DNA from: Catenuloplanes atrovinosus
GTDB taxonomy: Bacteria > Actinomycetota > Actinomycetes > Mycobacteriales > Micromonosporaceae
NCBI RefSeq assembly: GCF_031458235.1
Contig: NZ_JAVDYB010000001.1
Coordinates: 7,589,001 to 7,653,000, forward strand
Direction: 5' to 3'
DNA: 64,000 nucleotides
Shown here: piece by piece, positions 10,707-18,190 of the stretch
Layout: every line of letters starts with the position of its first letter
Position numbering within the stretch: the stretch's first letter is position 1
Notes under the pieces: model-generated
What the model saw: only the letters and a program-made list of their open reading frames with translations
The model's database searches: none
Told to the model about the DNA's origin: nothing
Made by a program: the position numbers and the translations under genes

Positions 10707-11930
10707 TCAGCCGATGATTCGGATCGAGGAGGGGCCGGCCGCGCCGCCGCCCGCCGGGTCGTCGGTGAAGTAGCCGAAGAGACAGGAGCTCGTGAAGCCC
10801 CCGGTGGGCGCGCAGCGGGTCTGCCCGGTCAGCGTCGATCGCATGTTCCACCGGTCGTCCGGGCCCGGCCGGGCCGGCTTGCGGTCCGGCCAGCCCATCC
10901 GGTACCACCCGGTGACCACGAAACCGCGCACGCTCTCGACGTACGCCCGGCCGGTGCGGTCCGGCCGGTAGACGGCCACCGGCACCGGGGTCTTGCTCTC
11001 GACCAGTTCGTTCAGGCGTGGGAAGCAGCCCCGCGGCTTCGGCCGCCGGCGGGACTCGCCCCAGAACCGGTCGGCGTCACCGCCGCCGCCCTGGAGCGCG
11101 TGGACGCCCCCGACCGTGAACGACTCACTGCACGGCGCGGGGTCCGCACCGAGCACCTCGCCGGCGAAGCCGTCCGTCGCGTTGCTGCGACGTGGCCAGC
11201 CCGGGCTCCGGCAGTAGCCGTACGCGGGCGACCCCGGGCTGATCGAGCGGAACGGCAGCTTGACCTCCGCGTCGACGTCGGCCAGATGTCCGCCGCCCGT
11301 CGGGGCCGGTTGCCGGCCGTGGTCGTCGAGCGTCTTGCGCACCACGCAGTCCGACATGACCACCGGCAGCCCGCCGGTCACCGTGCTGACCGCCTGCCAG
11401 GTGGCGCGCGCGCACGCGCCCACCGTGACGCCGTCGGTGGCGGTCAGCGCACCGGCGAAGGCCGGCGGGAGCGCGGTGCTGCCGCCGGGACGCTCGGTCC
11501 GCACGCGTACCTCGATGTACTCGCCGGTGGCGGACGCGCTGCCCAGGCAGCGGGTCAGGTTGCCCGCCGGAGCGGGACACGAGTGGATCGGCCCGGGGCG
11601 GGACAGCGGGACGTCGATCCGCACGGCGCCGCAGACCGCGCTGATCTCGACCGCGGCGTCCTTCACGTTGTCCCCGGCGTACCGCCGGGCCTCGTCCAGC
11701 ATGTCGGGCGCGTTGCACTGGGCCCGGCGCAGCGCGCACACCTTGGCCACCGCGATGGCGGCCGCGTCCGCGGCGGTCTGGAGCTGCGCCCGCTCCGCGT
11801 AGATCAGCCCCACGTCCACGGTCAGCGCGCCCAGTGCGGAGACCGTGCCGCTGGCGAACAGCATGGCGACGAGGATGGCGACCGCGCCGCGGTCCCTCCG
11901 GCGCGATCGCCATCCGGTCAGGCGCGGCAT
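10707..11930 (-). CDS. tadG: TadG-like pseudopilin/pilus assembly protein
   Basis: 407 residues. The N-terminus has an Arg-rich leader and a prepilin-like cleavage context RDRGAVAILVAMLFASGTVSALG followed by VDVGLIYAERAQLQTAADAAAIAVAKV, the usual TadG_N signature. The rest is a long extracytoplasmic domain with several cysteines and no family I recognise. It overlaps tadE by 13 bases. In tad systems TadE, TadF and TadG are minor pseudopilins processed by the same peptidase as the major pilin. Confidence 0.82.
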   Translation of the reverse strand: MPRLTGWRSRRRDRGAVAILVAMLFASGTVSALGALTVDVGLIYAERAQLQTAADAAAIAVAKVCALRRAQCNAPDMLDEARRYAGDNVKDAAVEISAVCGAVRIDVPLSRPGPIHSCPAPAGNLTRCLGSASATGEYIEVRVRTERPGGSTALPPAFAGALTATDGVTVGACARATWQAVSTVTGGLPVVMSDCVVRKTLDDHGRQPAPTGGGHLADVDAEVKLPFRSISPGSPAYGYCRSPGWPRRSNATDGFAGEVLGADPAPCSESFTVGGVHALQGGGGDADRFWGESRRRPKPRGCFPRLNELVESKTPVPVAVYRPDRTGRAYVESVRGFVVTGWYRMGWPDRKPARPGPDDRWNMRSTLTGQTRCAPTGGFTSSCLFGYFTDDPAGGGAAGPSSIRIIG

Positions 11931-12334
11931 GGCATGACCGCCTTGGCAGCCAGCCGCAGGGGGGTGTCCACGGCCATGCCGGCCAGCATGGTGAGCGGCG
12001 TGACGAACTCGAAGCCGTACGCCACCTCGTACGTCGCCTCGTGGGTGCCGCCGACGGTGCAGTCACCGTCCGGGACGGCGATCCAGAGGCCGGGCTCGAG
12101 ATCCGTGCCGGGTGGGCCGCCCATCACCGTACCGGCGACCGCGTCGGCCTCCTCCTCGTCGACCAGCGTGAGCGCGCGTGCGCCCTCCCGGGCCGCCTCG
12201 GTGACCTTGATCTGCGCGTTCAGCATCCGGCCGAAATCGATCATGGCGAACACGACCATCAACAGCAGCGGGAGGACGAGCGCGGTCTCCACCGCCGTGG
12301 CGCCCCGATCGGCACGCCTCCCCCTGAGCCGCAT
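11918..12334 (-). CDS. tadE: TadE-family minor pseudopilin
   Basis: 138 residues from the ATG at 12334, which has an AAGG ribosome site 7 bases upstream; a GTG at 12358 would add 8 residues. The leader RADRG precedes ATAVETALVLPLLLMVVFAMIDFGRMLNA, the standard TadE hydrophobic segment with Glu at position 5 after the expected cleavage glycine. The C-terminal part is small and extracytoplasmic. It is encoded between the major pilin and tadG. Confidence 0.88.
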   Translation of the reverse strand: MRLRGRRADRGATAVETALVLPLLLMVVFAMIDFGRMLNAQIKVTEAAREGARALTLVDEEEADAVAGTVMGGPPGTDLEPGLWIAVPDGDCTVGGTHEATYEVAYGFEFVTPLTMLAGMAVDTPLRLAAKAVMPCRA

Positions 12335-12412
12335 GACTGCCTTCCGTCTCGTTCCCACTCGGCGTGTGCGGACCTCACGACCCGCCCCCGTACGGGCCGT
12401 GAGGTCACTCGC

Positions 12413-12643
12413 TTACGGCGCGCACTCGGCCGGCGCCGGGGCGTCCGGCGTGGCGATGCTGGTACAGGTGTCCCGGAACATGTCGCTCAGCAGGCTCTCG
12501 AGGGCGAACACCAGGACGGCGAGCACGGCCGCGACGCCCGCGATGATCAGTGCGTACTCGACCGCGGTCGCACCGCGGTCCCGTCGTGACGCGTTCAGCC
12601 GGTCGGCGACTAGCACCGCCGCCCGCAGGTAGAGGTTCAGCAT
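12413..12643 (-). CDS. flp: Flp/Fap-type major pilin
   Basis: 76 residues. The leader (MLNLYLRAAVLVADRLNASR) is followed by RDRG and the mature start ATAVEYALIIAGVAAVLAVLVF, the classical Flp motif with Glu-Tyr at positions 5-6 after the cleavage glycine. ATG at 12643 has a strong AAGGGGAG ribosome site; the upstream extension in the same frame is not supported. It is the first gene of the tad operon and probably the most highly expressed. The tail contains three cysteines (FRDTCTSIATPDAPAPAEC), unusual for a Flp pilin and possibly forming a disulfide. Confidence 0.9.
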   Translation of the reverse strand: MLNLYLRAAVLVADRLNASRRDRGATAVEYALIIAGVAAVLAVLVFALESLLSDMFRDTCTSIATPDAPAPAECAP

Positions 12644-13076
12644 TCTTCTCCCCTTGGTCTTCGGGTCGGGCCTGTCGTGGCGCGCCCGGCAGGCCGTGCC
12701 GGGTGCGCGCCGAGGGGTCGAGCCGGCGACCGGCTCGGCTGAGCTGGGTGGCCGTGGACCGGCCGAGTAACGACTCTGCCCGCCGCCTCCACCATGACTA
12801 GTCAGGTGAGCGGGCCGATGGAATGGCCAGCGTGGAGGCCGGATGTCGATGGGATGACATCCGCAGCCGACATGGGATGGGCCGTTCGGCCTACGCCAAA
12901 CCGAGCGAATGAGACATATCAACACCCGTGGATGGGTGGAACTTCCGATTTGCACGATGGCCGGCCACTCGTACCGGCGATGTCGGATAACCGATAGCCG
13001 AGCGGCGATTTATCACCGCTCGGACTATCGACATCAGCCGATCATCCGAGCGTACTGACCAGTGCATATGGTGATC
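12644..13076. promoter_or_regulatory. Spacer upstream of flp: probable tad promoter region
   Basis: 433 bases with no convincing gene, between the pilin start and the prepilin peptidase stop. The part 12780-13060 is clearly less GC-rich than its surroundings, as expected of a promoter for the minus-strand pilus operon. A hairpin with 8-bp perfect arms (CCGAGCGG at 12998-13005, CCGCTCGG at 13016-13023) lies just 3' of the prepilin peptidase gene and could end its transcript, although no T-run follows. I cannot assign -35 and -10 boxes with confidence. Confidence 0.45.
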
Positions 13077-13868
13077 TCAGCCGAACAGTGGCAGCCCGTG
13101 CCGGGCGATCACGACGGCGACCAGCGTGCCCGCCAGCAGCGCCGGGCCGAGCGGCAGATCCGTGCCGCGCCCGGCCCGGCCGGTGAGCAGCAGGACCAGC
13201 GCCACCGGCCCGTTGAGCAGGTGCGGGAGGAGCAGGCCGAGCACCACGGCCGGCCAGCCGAGCCAGCCCAGCATCAGGCCGAGCACGGCGGAGAGCTTGA
13301 CGTCGCCGAAGCCCAGGTTCGCGCCCGGGATCAGCGCGATCACCAGGTACACACCGAAGAGGACGAGCGCGCCGAGCAGCGCCCGGAGCAGCGGCGCGAA
13401 GGACCAGTCGAGCAGCGAGATCAACAGCAGCACGCCGCCGCCGAGCACGCCCGCGGCGCCGACCAGCGGGTCCGGCAGCCGCAGCACGGCCAGGTCGACG
13501 AACGCGAGCAGCACGCCGACCGCGGCGACCGCGAGGTATCCGGGCAGCGCCGGGTCGGGGCCGAACGCCCAGCCGAGCAGCGCGAACGTGGCGGCGCCGA
13601 CCACGGTCGTCAGCCACGGGCGAGGGCCCAGCCGGCGGCCGCAGCCCGGGCAGGACACGCGGACGCGTACCCACGAATCGATCGGGTGTCCGCAGTCCCC
13701 GCAGGCCGACCGGGGTGGTTCGCCGTACTCCACGGAGAGTCGCCAGGCCACCCGCGGCGTCAGGATTCCGATGATCGCGCCGAGCGCTGCCGTGATGACG
13801 ACGAGTGAGACGGACACCGCGCTGATCGTAGCCCGCCTGATCACGACACGGGTTGCCGACACTGGCAC
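13077..13868 (-). CDS. Prepilin peptidase (A24 family, TadV/CpaA-like)
   Basis: 263 residues (GTG start at 13868; later GTG codons are possible). Membrane aspartyl protease that should process Flp, TadE and TadG. The catalytic aspartates are in FVDLAVLRLPDPLV and in the GxGD-type motif GFGDVKLSAVLG. An N-terminal cytoplasmic loop has two CxxC pairs (SACGDCGHP, SCPGCGRRLG), resembling the zinc site of PilD-type bifunctional peptidases, although the methylase part is short. About seven membrane helices are visible. It is transcribed in the same direction as the tad operon, separated by the pilus promoter spacer. Confidence 0.88.
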   Translation of the reverse strand: MPVSATRVVIRRATISAVSVSLVVITAALGAIIGILTPRVAWRLSVEYGEPPRSACGDCGHPIDSWVRVRVSCPGCGRRLGPRPWLTTVVGAATFALLGWAFGPDPALPGYLAVAAVGVLLAFVDLAVLRLPDPLVGAAGVLGGGVLLLISLLDWSFAPLLRALLGALVLFGVYLVIALIPGANLGFGDVKLSAVLGLMLGWLGWPAVVLGLLLPHLLNGPVALVLLLTGRAGRGTDLPLGPALLAGTLVAVVIARHGLPLFG

Positions 13869-13978
13869 ACTTCCGGGAGGTGGGGGAGGGGCATGCCCCG
13901 GCTACGGTGACACAGGTCGCCGGGCCGGCGGCCCGACCCGCAGGTAGCTGACGCAGAAGCTCGGTAGGAGGCAGTGCC

Positions 13979-14755
13979 ATGTCGAACTACGGACCGCCCG
14001 GCGGGCCGTATCCCGGACGCGGCCGGGACCCCCAGGAGGAGCCGTACACCGAGCCGTCCGATCCATGGGGCGACTGGGGCCGGGACGAGAACGGCGACGG
14101 CGGCAACTTCGCCACCGGTTACGACCAGCAGCCGGGGTACGGGCGGGGCGGCTACGACCAGCAGCAGGGGTACGGCGGCGGTTACGACGTCACCGGCACC
14201 GGCTACGCGCAGCGTCCCGCCGAGGCCGCGCCCGGTGGCTGGTCCCCGGCGCCGCCCGTGCAGCCCACCCCACAGCCGCTGCCGCCGGCGCGCAAGGGTG
14301 GCGGCGGGATGATGATCCTGATCGGCGTCCTGGTCCTGCTCGTGCTGGCCGGCGGTGGCACCGCGTTCTACCTGCTGAACCAGTCACGCGAAGACATCGA
14401 CAACTCGGCCACCGACGACCCGACGCCGCAGCCGGCCGGCTCCGGCACCCCGGCGCCGACCACCGGTGGCGCCACCCCGGACCCCTCGGGCTCGGCCGCC
14501 GCGGTCAGCGACGCACGCGACGTCAAGAAGGGCGAGTGCGTCGAGAACGTCGGCGACGAGCGCAAGCCGGTGATGAAGATCGCCGACTGCGACGGCAAGA
14601 GCGTGTACGAGGTGCTCGCCCGCTTCGACGCACCGGCCACCGGTGAGGACGACGCGAAAAAGAAGTGCGAGGCCGTCGAGGGGTACACAAACTGGTACTT
14701 CTTCAACAGTCAGCTTGATTCCCTTGACTTCGTCCTTTGCCTGAAGCAGCGGTAG
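13979..14755 (+). CDS. Proline/glycine/tyrosine-rich single-pass membrane protein, LppU-like C-terminal domain
   Basis: 258 residues. A disordered Tyr/Gly/Gln-rich cytoplasmic N-terminus (1-105) is followed by one membrane helix (MMILIGVLVLLVLAGGGTAF), a Pro/Thr linker and a small extracytoplasmic domain with four cysteines (KKGECVENVG, IADCDGKSVYEVLARF, KKKCEAVEGY, DFVLCLKQR), likely two disulfides. It has a good GGAGG ribosome site. The next gene is a paralogue with the same layout. Such proteins are common in actinobacteria; their function is unknown to me. Confidence 0.75.
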   Translation: MSNYGPPGGPYPGRGRDPQEEPYTEPSDPWGDWGRDENGDGGNFATGYDQQPGYGRGGYDQQQGYGGGYDVTGTGYAQRPAEAAPGGWSPAPPVQPTPQPLPPARKGGGGMMILIGVLVLLVLAGGGTAFYLLNQSREDIDNSATDDPTPQPAGSGTPAPTTGGATPDPSGSAAAVSDARDVKKGECVENVGDERKPVMKIADCDGKSVYEVLARFDAPATGEDDAKKKCEAVEGYTNWYFFNSQLDSLDFVLCLKQR

Positions 14756-14821
14756 GGTCCCCAGCAGCGGGGACCTTGGTGAGGCTTCCTCGGTGCGCAG
14801 AAGAACAACCTAGGAGAGCCG

Positions 14822-15772
14822 ATGTCTAGCTACGGACCACCCCCCGGTCCCGGCCAGCACCCGGAGTACGACCCCAATAACCCCGCCGGTCAGTACCCGC
14901 CGCCGGCGCCGTACGGTCCCCCGTCCTACGGCACGCCGCCGCAGGGTGCGCAGGGCGACATACCCCCGCCCCCGCCGTACCCCACCTCCGGCGGGCCGAA
15001 CTTCGCCACCCCTCCGGTCTCCGGCCAGCCGAACTACGGCGCCCCGGTCTCCGGCCAGCCCGGTTACGGCGCGCCCGTCTCCGGCCAGCCCGGTTACGGT
15101 GCACCCGTGTCCGGCCAGCCCGGTTACGGCGCACCCGTCTCCGGCCAGCCCGGTTACGGGACGCCCGGCTACGGCGAGACGCCGCAGGCTCCCTACGCGG
15201 CGCCGTACGGCGACCCGAACATGGCGCAGCAGCCGCCGGTGCAGGGCTACGGCGCGCCCCTGCCCCCGCCCGGCCCGCAGCTGCAGGGCGGCTGGGCGCC
15301 CCCGCCGCAGCAGAAGAGCGGTGCCGGCAAGGTCGTCGGCATCATCGTCGGCGCGGTGGCCGTCTTCGCGCTGCTGATCTGCGGTGGCGTCTTCTTCGCG
15401 GCGCGGCAGGCCAGCGACACGATCGAGGACGCGCTGACGAACGTGCCGACCACGGTGCCGACGTTCCCGACCGAGGACCCGTTCCCGACCCCGACCGAGA
15501 CCGGCGGCGACGACGAGGCGGAGAACGTCCAGGTCGGCGACTGCATCGTCAACGACGGCACGGACGACAACGCGTCGATCCGCAAGGTGCCCTGCGCCAA
15601 GGACACCATGGAGGTCCTGATCCGGATCCCGTTCACGGACGACGGCGAGGAGGCGTGCAAGGACATCGAGGGCGCCGACTCCTGGTACATGTACACCTCG
15701 ACCGCGGTCGGCGGCGTGGGTGACTACGTGCTGTGCCTGAAGACGCTGACCGAGACGCCGCGTACCTCCTGA
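14822..15772 (+). CDS. Paralogous proline-rich single-pass membrane protein with decapeptide repeats
   Basis: 316 residues. Same layout as the preceding gene: disordered Pro/Gly/Tyr-rich N-terminus, membrane helix (VVGIIVGAVAVFALLICGGVFF), Thr/Pro linker and a four-cysteine domain (QVGDCIVND, RKVPCAKDTMEVLIRI, EEACKDIEGADSWYMY, DYVLCLKTL). Residues about 65-114 hold five tandem copies of a VSGQPGYGAP-like decapeptide encoded by 30-bp DNA repeats. An AGGAG ribosome site precedes the ATG. The pair probably arose by tandem duplication and is ended by the palindromic terminator that follows. Confidence 0.75.
   Translation: MSSYGPPPGPGQHPEYDPNNPAGQYPPPAPYGPPSYGTPPQGAQGDIPPPPPYPTSGGPNFATPPVSGQPNYGAPVSGQPGYGAPVSGQPGYGAPVSGQPGYGAPVSGQPGYGTPGYGETPQAPYAAPYGDPNMAQQPPVQGYGAPLPPPGPQLQGGWAPPPQQKSGAGKVVGIIVGAVAVFALLICGGVFFAARQASDTIEDALTNVPTTVPTFPTEDPFPTPTETGGDDEAENVQVGDCIVNDGTDDNASIRKVPCAKDTMEVLIRIPFTDDGEEACKDIEGADSWYMYTSTAVGGVGDYVLCLKTLTETPRTS
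15014..15163 (+). repeat. Five tandem 30-bp repeats inside a coding region
   Basis: Five near-identical 30-base units at 15014, 15044, 15074, 15104 and 15134 share the core TCCGGCCAGCC and GTTACGG. Each encodes a decapeptide of the VSGQPGYGAP type; the first unit has Asn in place of Gly. The period is a multiple of three, so copy number can change without a frameshift. No spacers are present, so this is not a CRISPR array. Confidence 0.95.
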
Positions 15773-15781
15773 TAGCCATTT

Positions 15782-15817
15782 ATAAGGCCGTCTAGCGATA
15801 TCGCTAGACGGCCTTAT
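15782..15817. terminator. Perfect 36-bp palindrome, probable intrinsic terminator
   Basis: The sequence is perfectly self-complementary around 15799/15800: arm ATAAGGCCGTCTAGCGAT is followed directly by its reverse complement. On the plus strand it is followed by TCTTTG, so it should fold into a very stable hairpin and stop transcription from the gene ending at 15772. A stem with no designed loop is unusual; the tip would open to a TATA tetraloop or larger. There is no minus-strand gene nearby that would use it in reverse. Confidence 0.85.
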
Positions 15818-15892
15818 TCTTTGTCAGACGCCGTATCGAGACATCTATCAGGGTCTAGCCTCTGCCCTAGACACCCCGATACGGTGCGATAC

Positions 15893-17095
15893 GTGGATCC
15901 GATCCGGAACCCCTACGCCCCCGGCGCCGGCCAGCGCCCGCCCGAGCTCGCCGGCCGGGACCGCGAGGTGGAGGCGTTCGAGGTGGTGCTGGAGCGGATC
16001 GCCCGCGGCCGCCCCGAGCGGAGCCTGGTCCTCACCGGACTCCGCGGCGTCGGCAAGACCGTGCTGCTCAACAGCCTTCGCTCGCAGGCGATCGGCCGAC
16101 TCTGGGGCACCGGCAAGATCGAGGCCCGCCCGGACACGTCGCTTCGCCGCCCGGTCTCCGCCGCGCTGCACATGGCCGTCCGCGAGCTGGCCGGCCGGCA
16201 CCGCGCGCCGGACCGCATCGACGACTTCCTCGGCGTGCTCAAGGCCTTCGCGCTGCGCTCCAACGACGACGGCGCCAAGCTCCGCGAGCGCTGGCAGCCC
16301 GGCATCGACGTGCCCGCCACCCGAGGCCGCGCCGACTCCGGCGACATCGAGATCGACCTGGTCGAGCTCTTCACGGACGCCGCCTCGATCGCCACCGACG
16401 TCGGCACCGGCATCGCGATCTTCATCGACGAGATGCAGGACCTGAACGCGGCCGACATCTCCGCGCTCTGCGCCGCCTGCCACGAACTCTCCCAGCTCGG
16501 CGGCCCGCTCATCGTGGTCGGGGCCGGCCTGCCGCACCTGCCCGCCGTCCTCTCCGCCGCGAAGTCCTACTCCGAGCGCCTCTTCCGCTACCAGCGCATC
16601 GACCGGCTCGACCGGATCGCCGCCGACCAGGCGCTCAACGCACCCGCGCTCCGCGAGCAGGTCGAATACGAGCAGAAGGCGCTCGACCTGCTCTACGAGA
16701 AGTCCGGCGGCTACCCCTACTTCGTCCAGGCCTACGGCAAGGCCACCTGGGACCACGCCCCACGCACCCCGATCACCGCCGAGGACGTGCGCGTCGCCGC
16801 CCCCGAGGCCGAGGCGGAACTGGCCGTGGGCTTCTTCGGCTCCCGCTTTGACCGCGCCACCCCCGCGGAACGCGACTACATGCGCGCGATGGCCTCGCTC
16901 TCACCGGACGACGACAGCCTTGACACGGCGGTGCCGACCTCGGACATCGCCCGCGCCCTGGGCCGCCGACCGGCCAGCCTGTCACCGGCGCGCGACGCCC
17001 TGATCAAGAAGGGCCTGATCTACTCGGGCGAACGCGGCACGGTCGCCTTCACGGTCCCGCACTTCGCCCGCTACCTGCGTACCCAACCGCTGTAA
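15893..17095 (+). CDS. AAA ATPase (orc1/cdc6-like or STAND-type ATP-binding protein)
   Basis: 400 residues from GTG 15893 (VDPIRNPYAPGAG); GTG 15884 is equally possible, and the longer frame from 15821 would start inside the terminator. Walker A LTGLRGVGKTVLLNSL (about 50), Walker B IAIFIDEMQDLNAADI and sensor-like IVVGAGLPHLPAVL indicate an ATPase of the AAA_16 type. The C-terminal 110 residues look like a winged helix (MASLSPDDDSLDTAVPTSDIARALG, LIKKGLIYSGERGTVAFTVPHFARYL). Proteins of this kind are frequent in actinomycetes as stand-alone genes; the target is unknown. A copy of the 3'-end repeat family follows. Confidence 0.82.
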   Translation: MDPIRNPYAPGAGQRPPELAGRDREVEAFEVVLERIARGRPERSLVLTGLRGVGKTVLLNSLRSQAIGRLWGTGKIEARPDTSLRRPVSAALHMAVRELAGRHRAPDRIDDFLGVLKAFALRSNDDGAKLRERWQPGIDVPATRGRADSGDIEIDLVELFTDAASIATDVGTGIAIFIDEMQDLNAADISALCAACHELSQLGGPLIVVGAGLPHLPAVLSAAKSYSERLFRYQRIDRLDRIAADQALNAPALREQVEYEQKALDLLYEKSGGYPYFVQAYGKATWDHAPRTPITAEDVRVAAPEAEAELAVGFFGSRFDRATPAERDYMRAMASLSPDDDSLDTAVPTSDIARALGRRPASLSPARDALIKKGLIYSGERGTVAFTVPHFARYLRTQPL

Positions 17096-17240
17096 AGATT
17101 TTCGATCTTTCCGCTCCCCGGCGTGGTCCGGTCTGCGAACGCTCCGCTGCCCCGGGGACCAACTCCCCCCGGGCAGCGTGGTCCGACCCGCACGCTCCCG
17201 CGGACACTGCGTCAACCCCGAAGACGGCCTCGGACCCCGA

Positions 17241-17330
17241 TCTTCCCACTCCCGGCGTGGTCCGGCCCGCATGCTCCCGCGGGCAAACCTCGCCGCGGGC
17301 TACGACTCCGCTGGCGCTCCGCTTCGCTCG
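17241..17330 (+). repeat. Diverged copy D of the interspersed 3'-end repeat
   Basis: Shares with the better copies the segment CCACTCCCGGCG, then CCGCATGCTCCCGCGGGCA and, after a diverged insert, CTGGCGCTCC. It lies 3' of the ATPase gene and in the same orientation as that gene, as do the other copies in the window. Weaker partial copies lie at about 17104-17210. Confidence 0.65.
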
Positions 17331-17445
17331 CGGCGTCGGAGCCGGTTGGGTGGGTGGCTGGGGAGAACACGCGGCGGCCGTCGCTGGTCGGGTCAGGTGA
17401 CGCGTCCGGCGTTTCCCGCCTGGAGGGTTGGGGCGGGGGGCTTGC

Positions 17446-17482
17446 CTGATCATCTTCCGGTTGTGCGGCTCAAGATGATCAG
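17446..17482. repeat. Inverted repeat with 11-bp perfect arms
   Basis: Arms CTGATCATCTT (17446-17456) and AAGATGATCAG (17472-17482), separated by 15 bases. It lies in a spacer with no gene nearby on either side for several hundred bases. No T-run follows on either strand, so a simple terminator is not obvious. Confidence 0.85.
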
Positions 17483-17515
17483 AACCTCCATGCGGCCTGA
17501 TTGATCACCTCACTT

Positions 17516-17566
17516 TGTGAGCCGCAGGCACGTTATTCGGGCTGAATTACGTGCCTGCGGCTCACA
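17516..17566. repeat. Inverted repeat with 18-bp perfect arms
   Basis: Arm TGTGAGCCGCAGGCACGT (17516-17533) pairs perfectly with 17549-17566; after one mismatch a further 4 bp pair (ATTC/GAAT), leaving a small loop. This is one of the longest perfect stems in the window and is not at a gene end. It could be a structured RNA, a protein-binding site or a relic of a mobile element. Confidence 0.9.
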
Positions 17567-17782
17567 TAGTCACAGTGGACGACCGACTCCCGGCCTTAAT
17601 ATCAGGAAATTTCGGGCGCTGCGCGCCCGACCGAACTCGGCACCACGTGCCCGGGCACCACGCGCCCGGGCACGGCTCGTCCAGCACGGCTCGTCCGGGA
17701 ACGGCCCATTCGGACGAGTCGTGTCCTGATACGTCCCGTTCGGGCGCGTCGGTGGGTGATGGCCGGTGGGTGCTGCGGGTGG

Positions 17783-18190
17783 CTAGGCGCAGTTGACCCA
17801 CTCGTCGGTGCCGTCGGTGAAGACCTGGCGCTTCCAGACCGGGATGCGGGCCTTCACCTCGTCGACCAGGCGGGCGCAGGCGGCGAACGCGGCCGCCCGG
17901 TGCGCGGTGCTCACGGCCGCGGCCAGCGCGACGTCGCCGATCTTCAGGGGGCCGTGGCGGTGGGAGACCGCGACCGCGTACACGTCCGGGTCGGCCAGGA
18001 TCTCTGCCGCCACCTCGCGCAGCACCGCTTCGGCGGAGGGATGCGCCTCGTACTCCAGCAGCTCGACGGAGCGGCCGTGATCGTGATCGCGGACCACGCC
18101 CGCGAACGAGACGACGGCCCCGGCGCGCACGTCGGCGACCGCGGCCTCGTGCGCGGCGATGTCGAGCACCTGGTCGGTAACGGTGATCAT
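17783..18190 (-). CDS. moaE: Molybdopterin synthase catalytic subunit MoaE
   Basis: 135 residues, usual length. Converts cyclic pyranopterin monophosphate to molybdopterin with sulfur from MoaD thiocarboxylate. Typical motifs: GAVVSFAGVVRDHDHGRSVELLEYEAHP, AVSHRHGPLKIGDVAL, AVSTAHRAAAFAACARLVDEVKARIPVWKRQVF with the catalytic Lys residues, and the end GTDEWVNC. Its ATG overlaps the moeA stop (18187-18190), so the two are translationally coupled. Confidence 0.96.
   Translation of the reverse strand: MITVTDQVLDIAAHEAAVADVRAGAVVSFAGVVRDHDHGRSVELLEYEAHPSAEAVLREVAAEILADPDVYAVAVSHRHGPLKIGDVALAAAVSTAHRAAAFAACARLVDEVKARIPVWKRQVFTDGTDEWVNCA

Larger units (their letters stand above)
17096..17782. other. 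Gene-free spacer with repeat-family remnants and large inverted repeats
   Basis: No supportable gene in 687 bases. 17104-17330 holds diverged copies of the interspersed 3'-end repeat. 17446-17566 contains two strong adjacent hairpins. 17640-17720 has short GC-rich direct repeats (GCCCGGGCAC, GGCTCGTCC). The stretch 17440-17600 is less GC-rich than the coding DNA around it. The open frames crossing this region have no family resemblance and are probably chance. Confidence 0.6.

Noticed and set aside
15014-15163. Possible CRISPR array
   Set aside because: The 30-bp units are directly adjacent without spacers and encode an in-frame decapeptide repeat; no cas genes nearby.
15821-15892. Upstream part of the ATPase open frame
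   Set aside because: It starts inside the terminator that follows the previous gene and has no ribosome site; GTG 15893 or 15884 is more likely.
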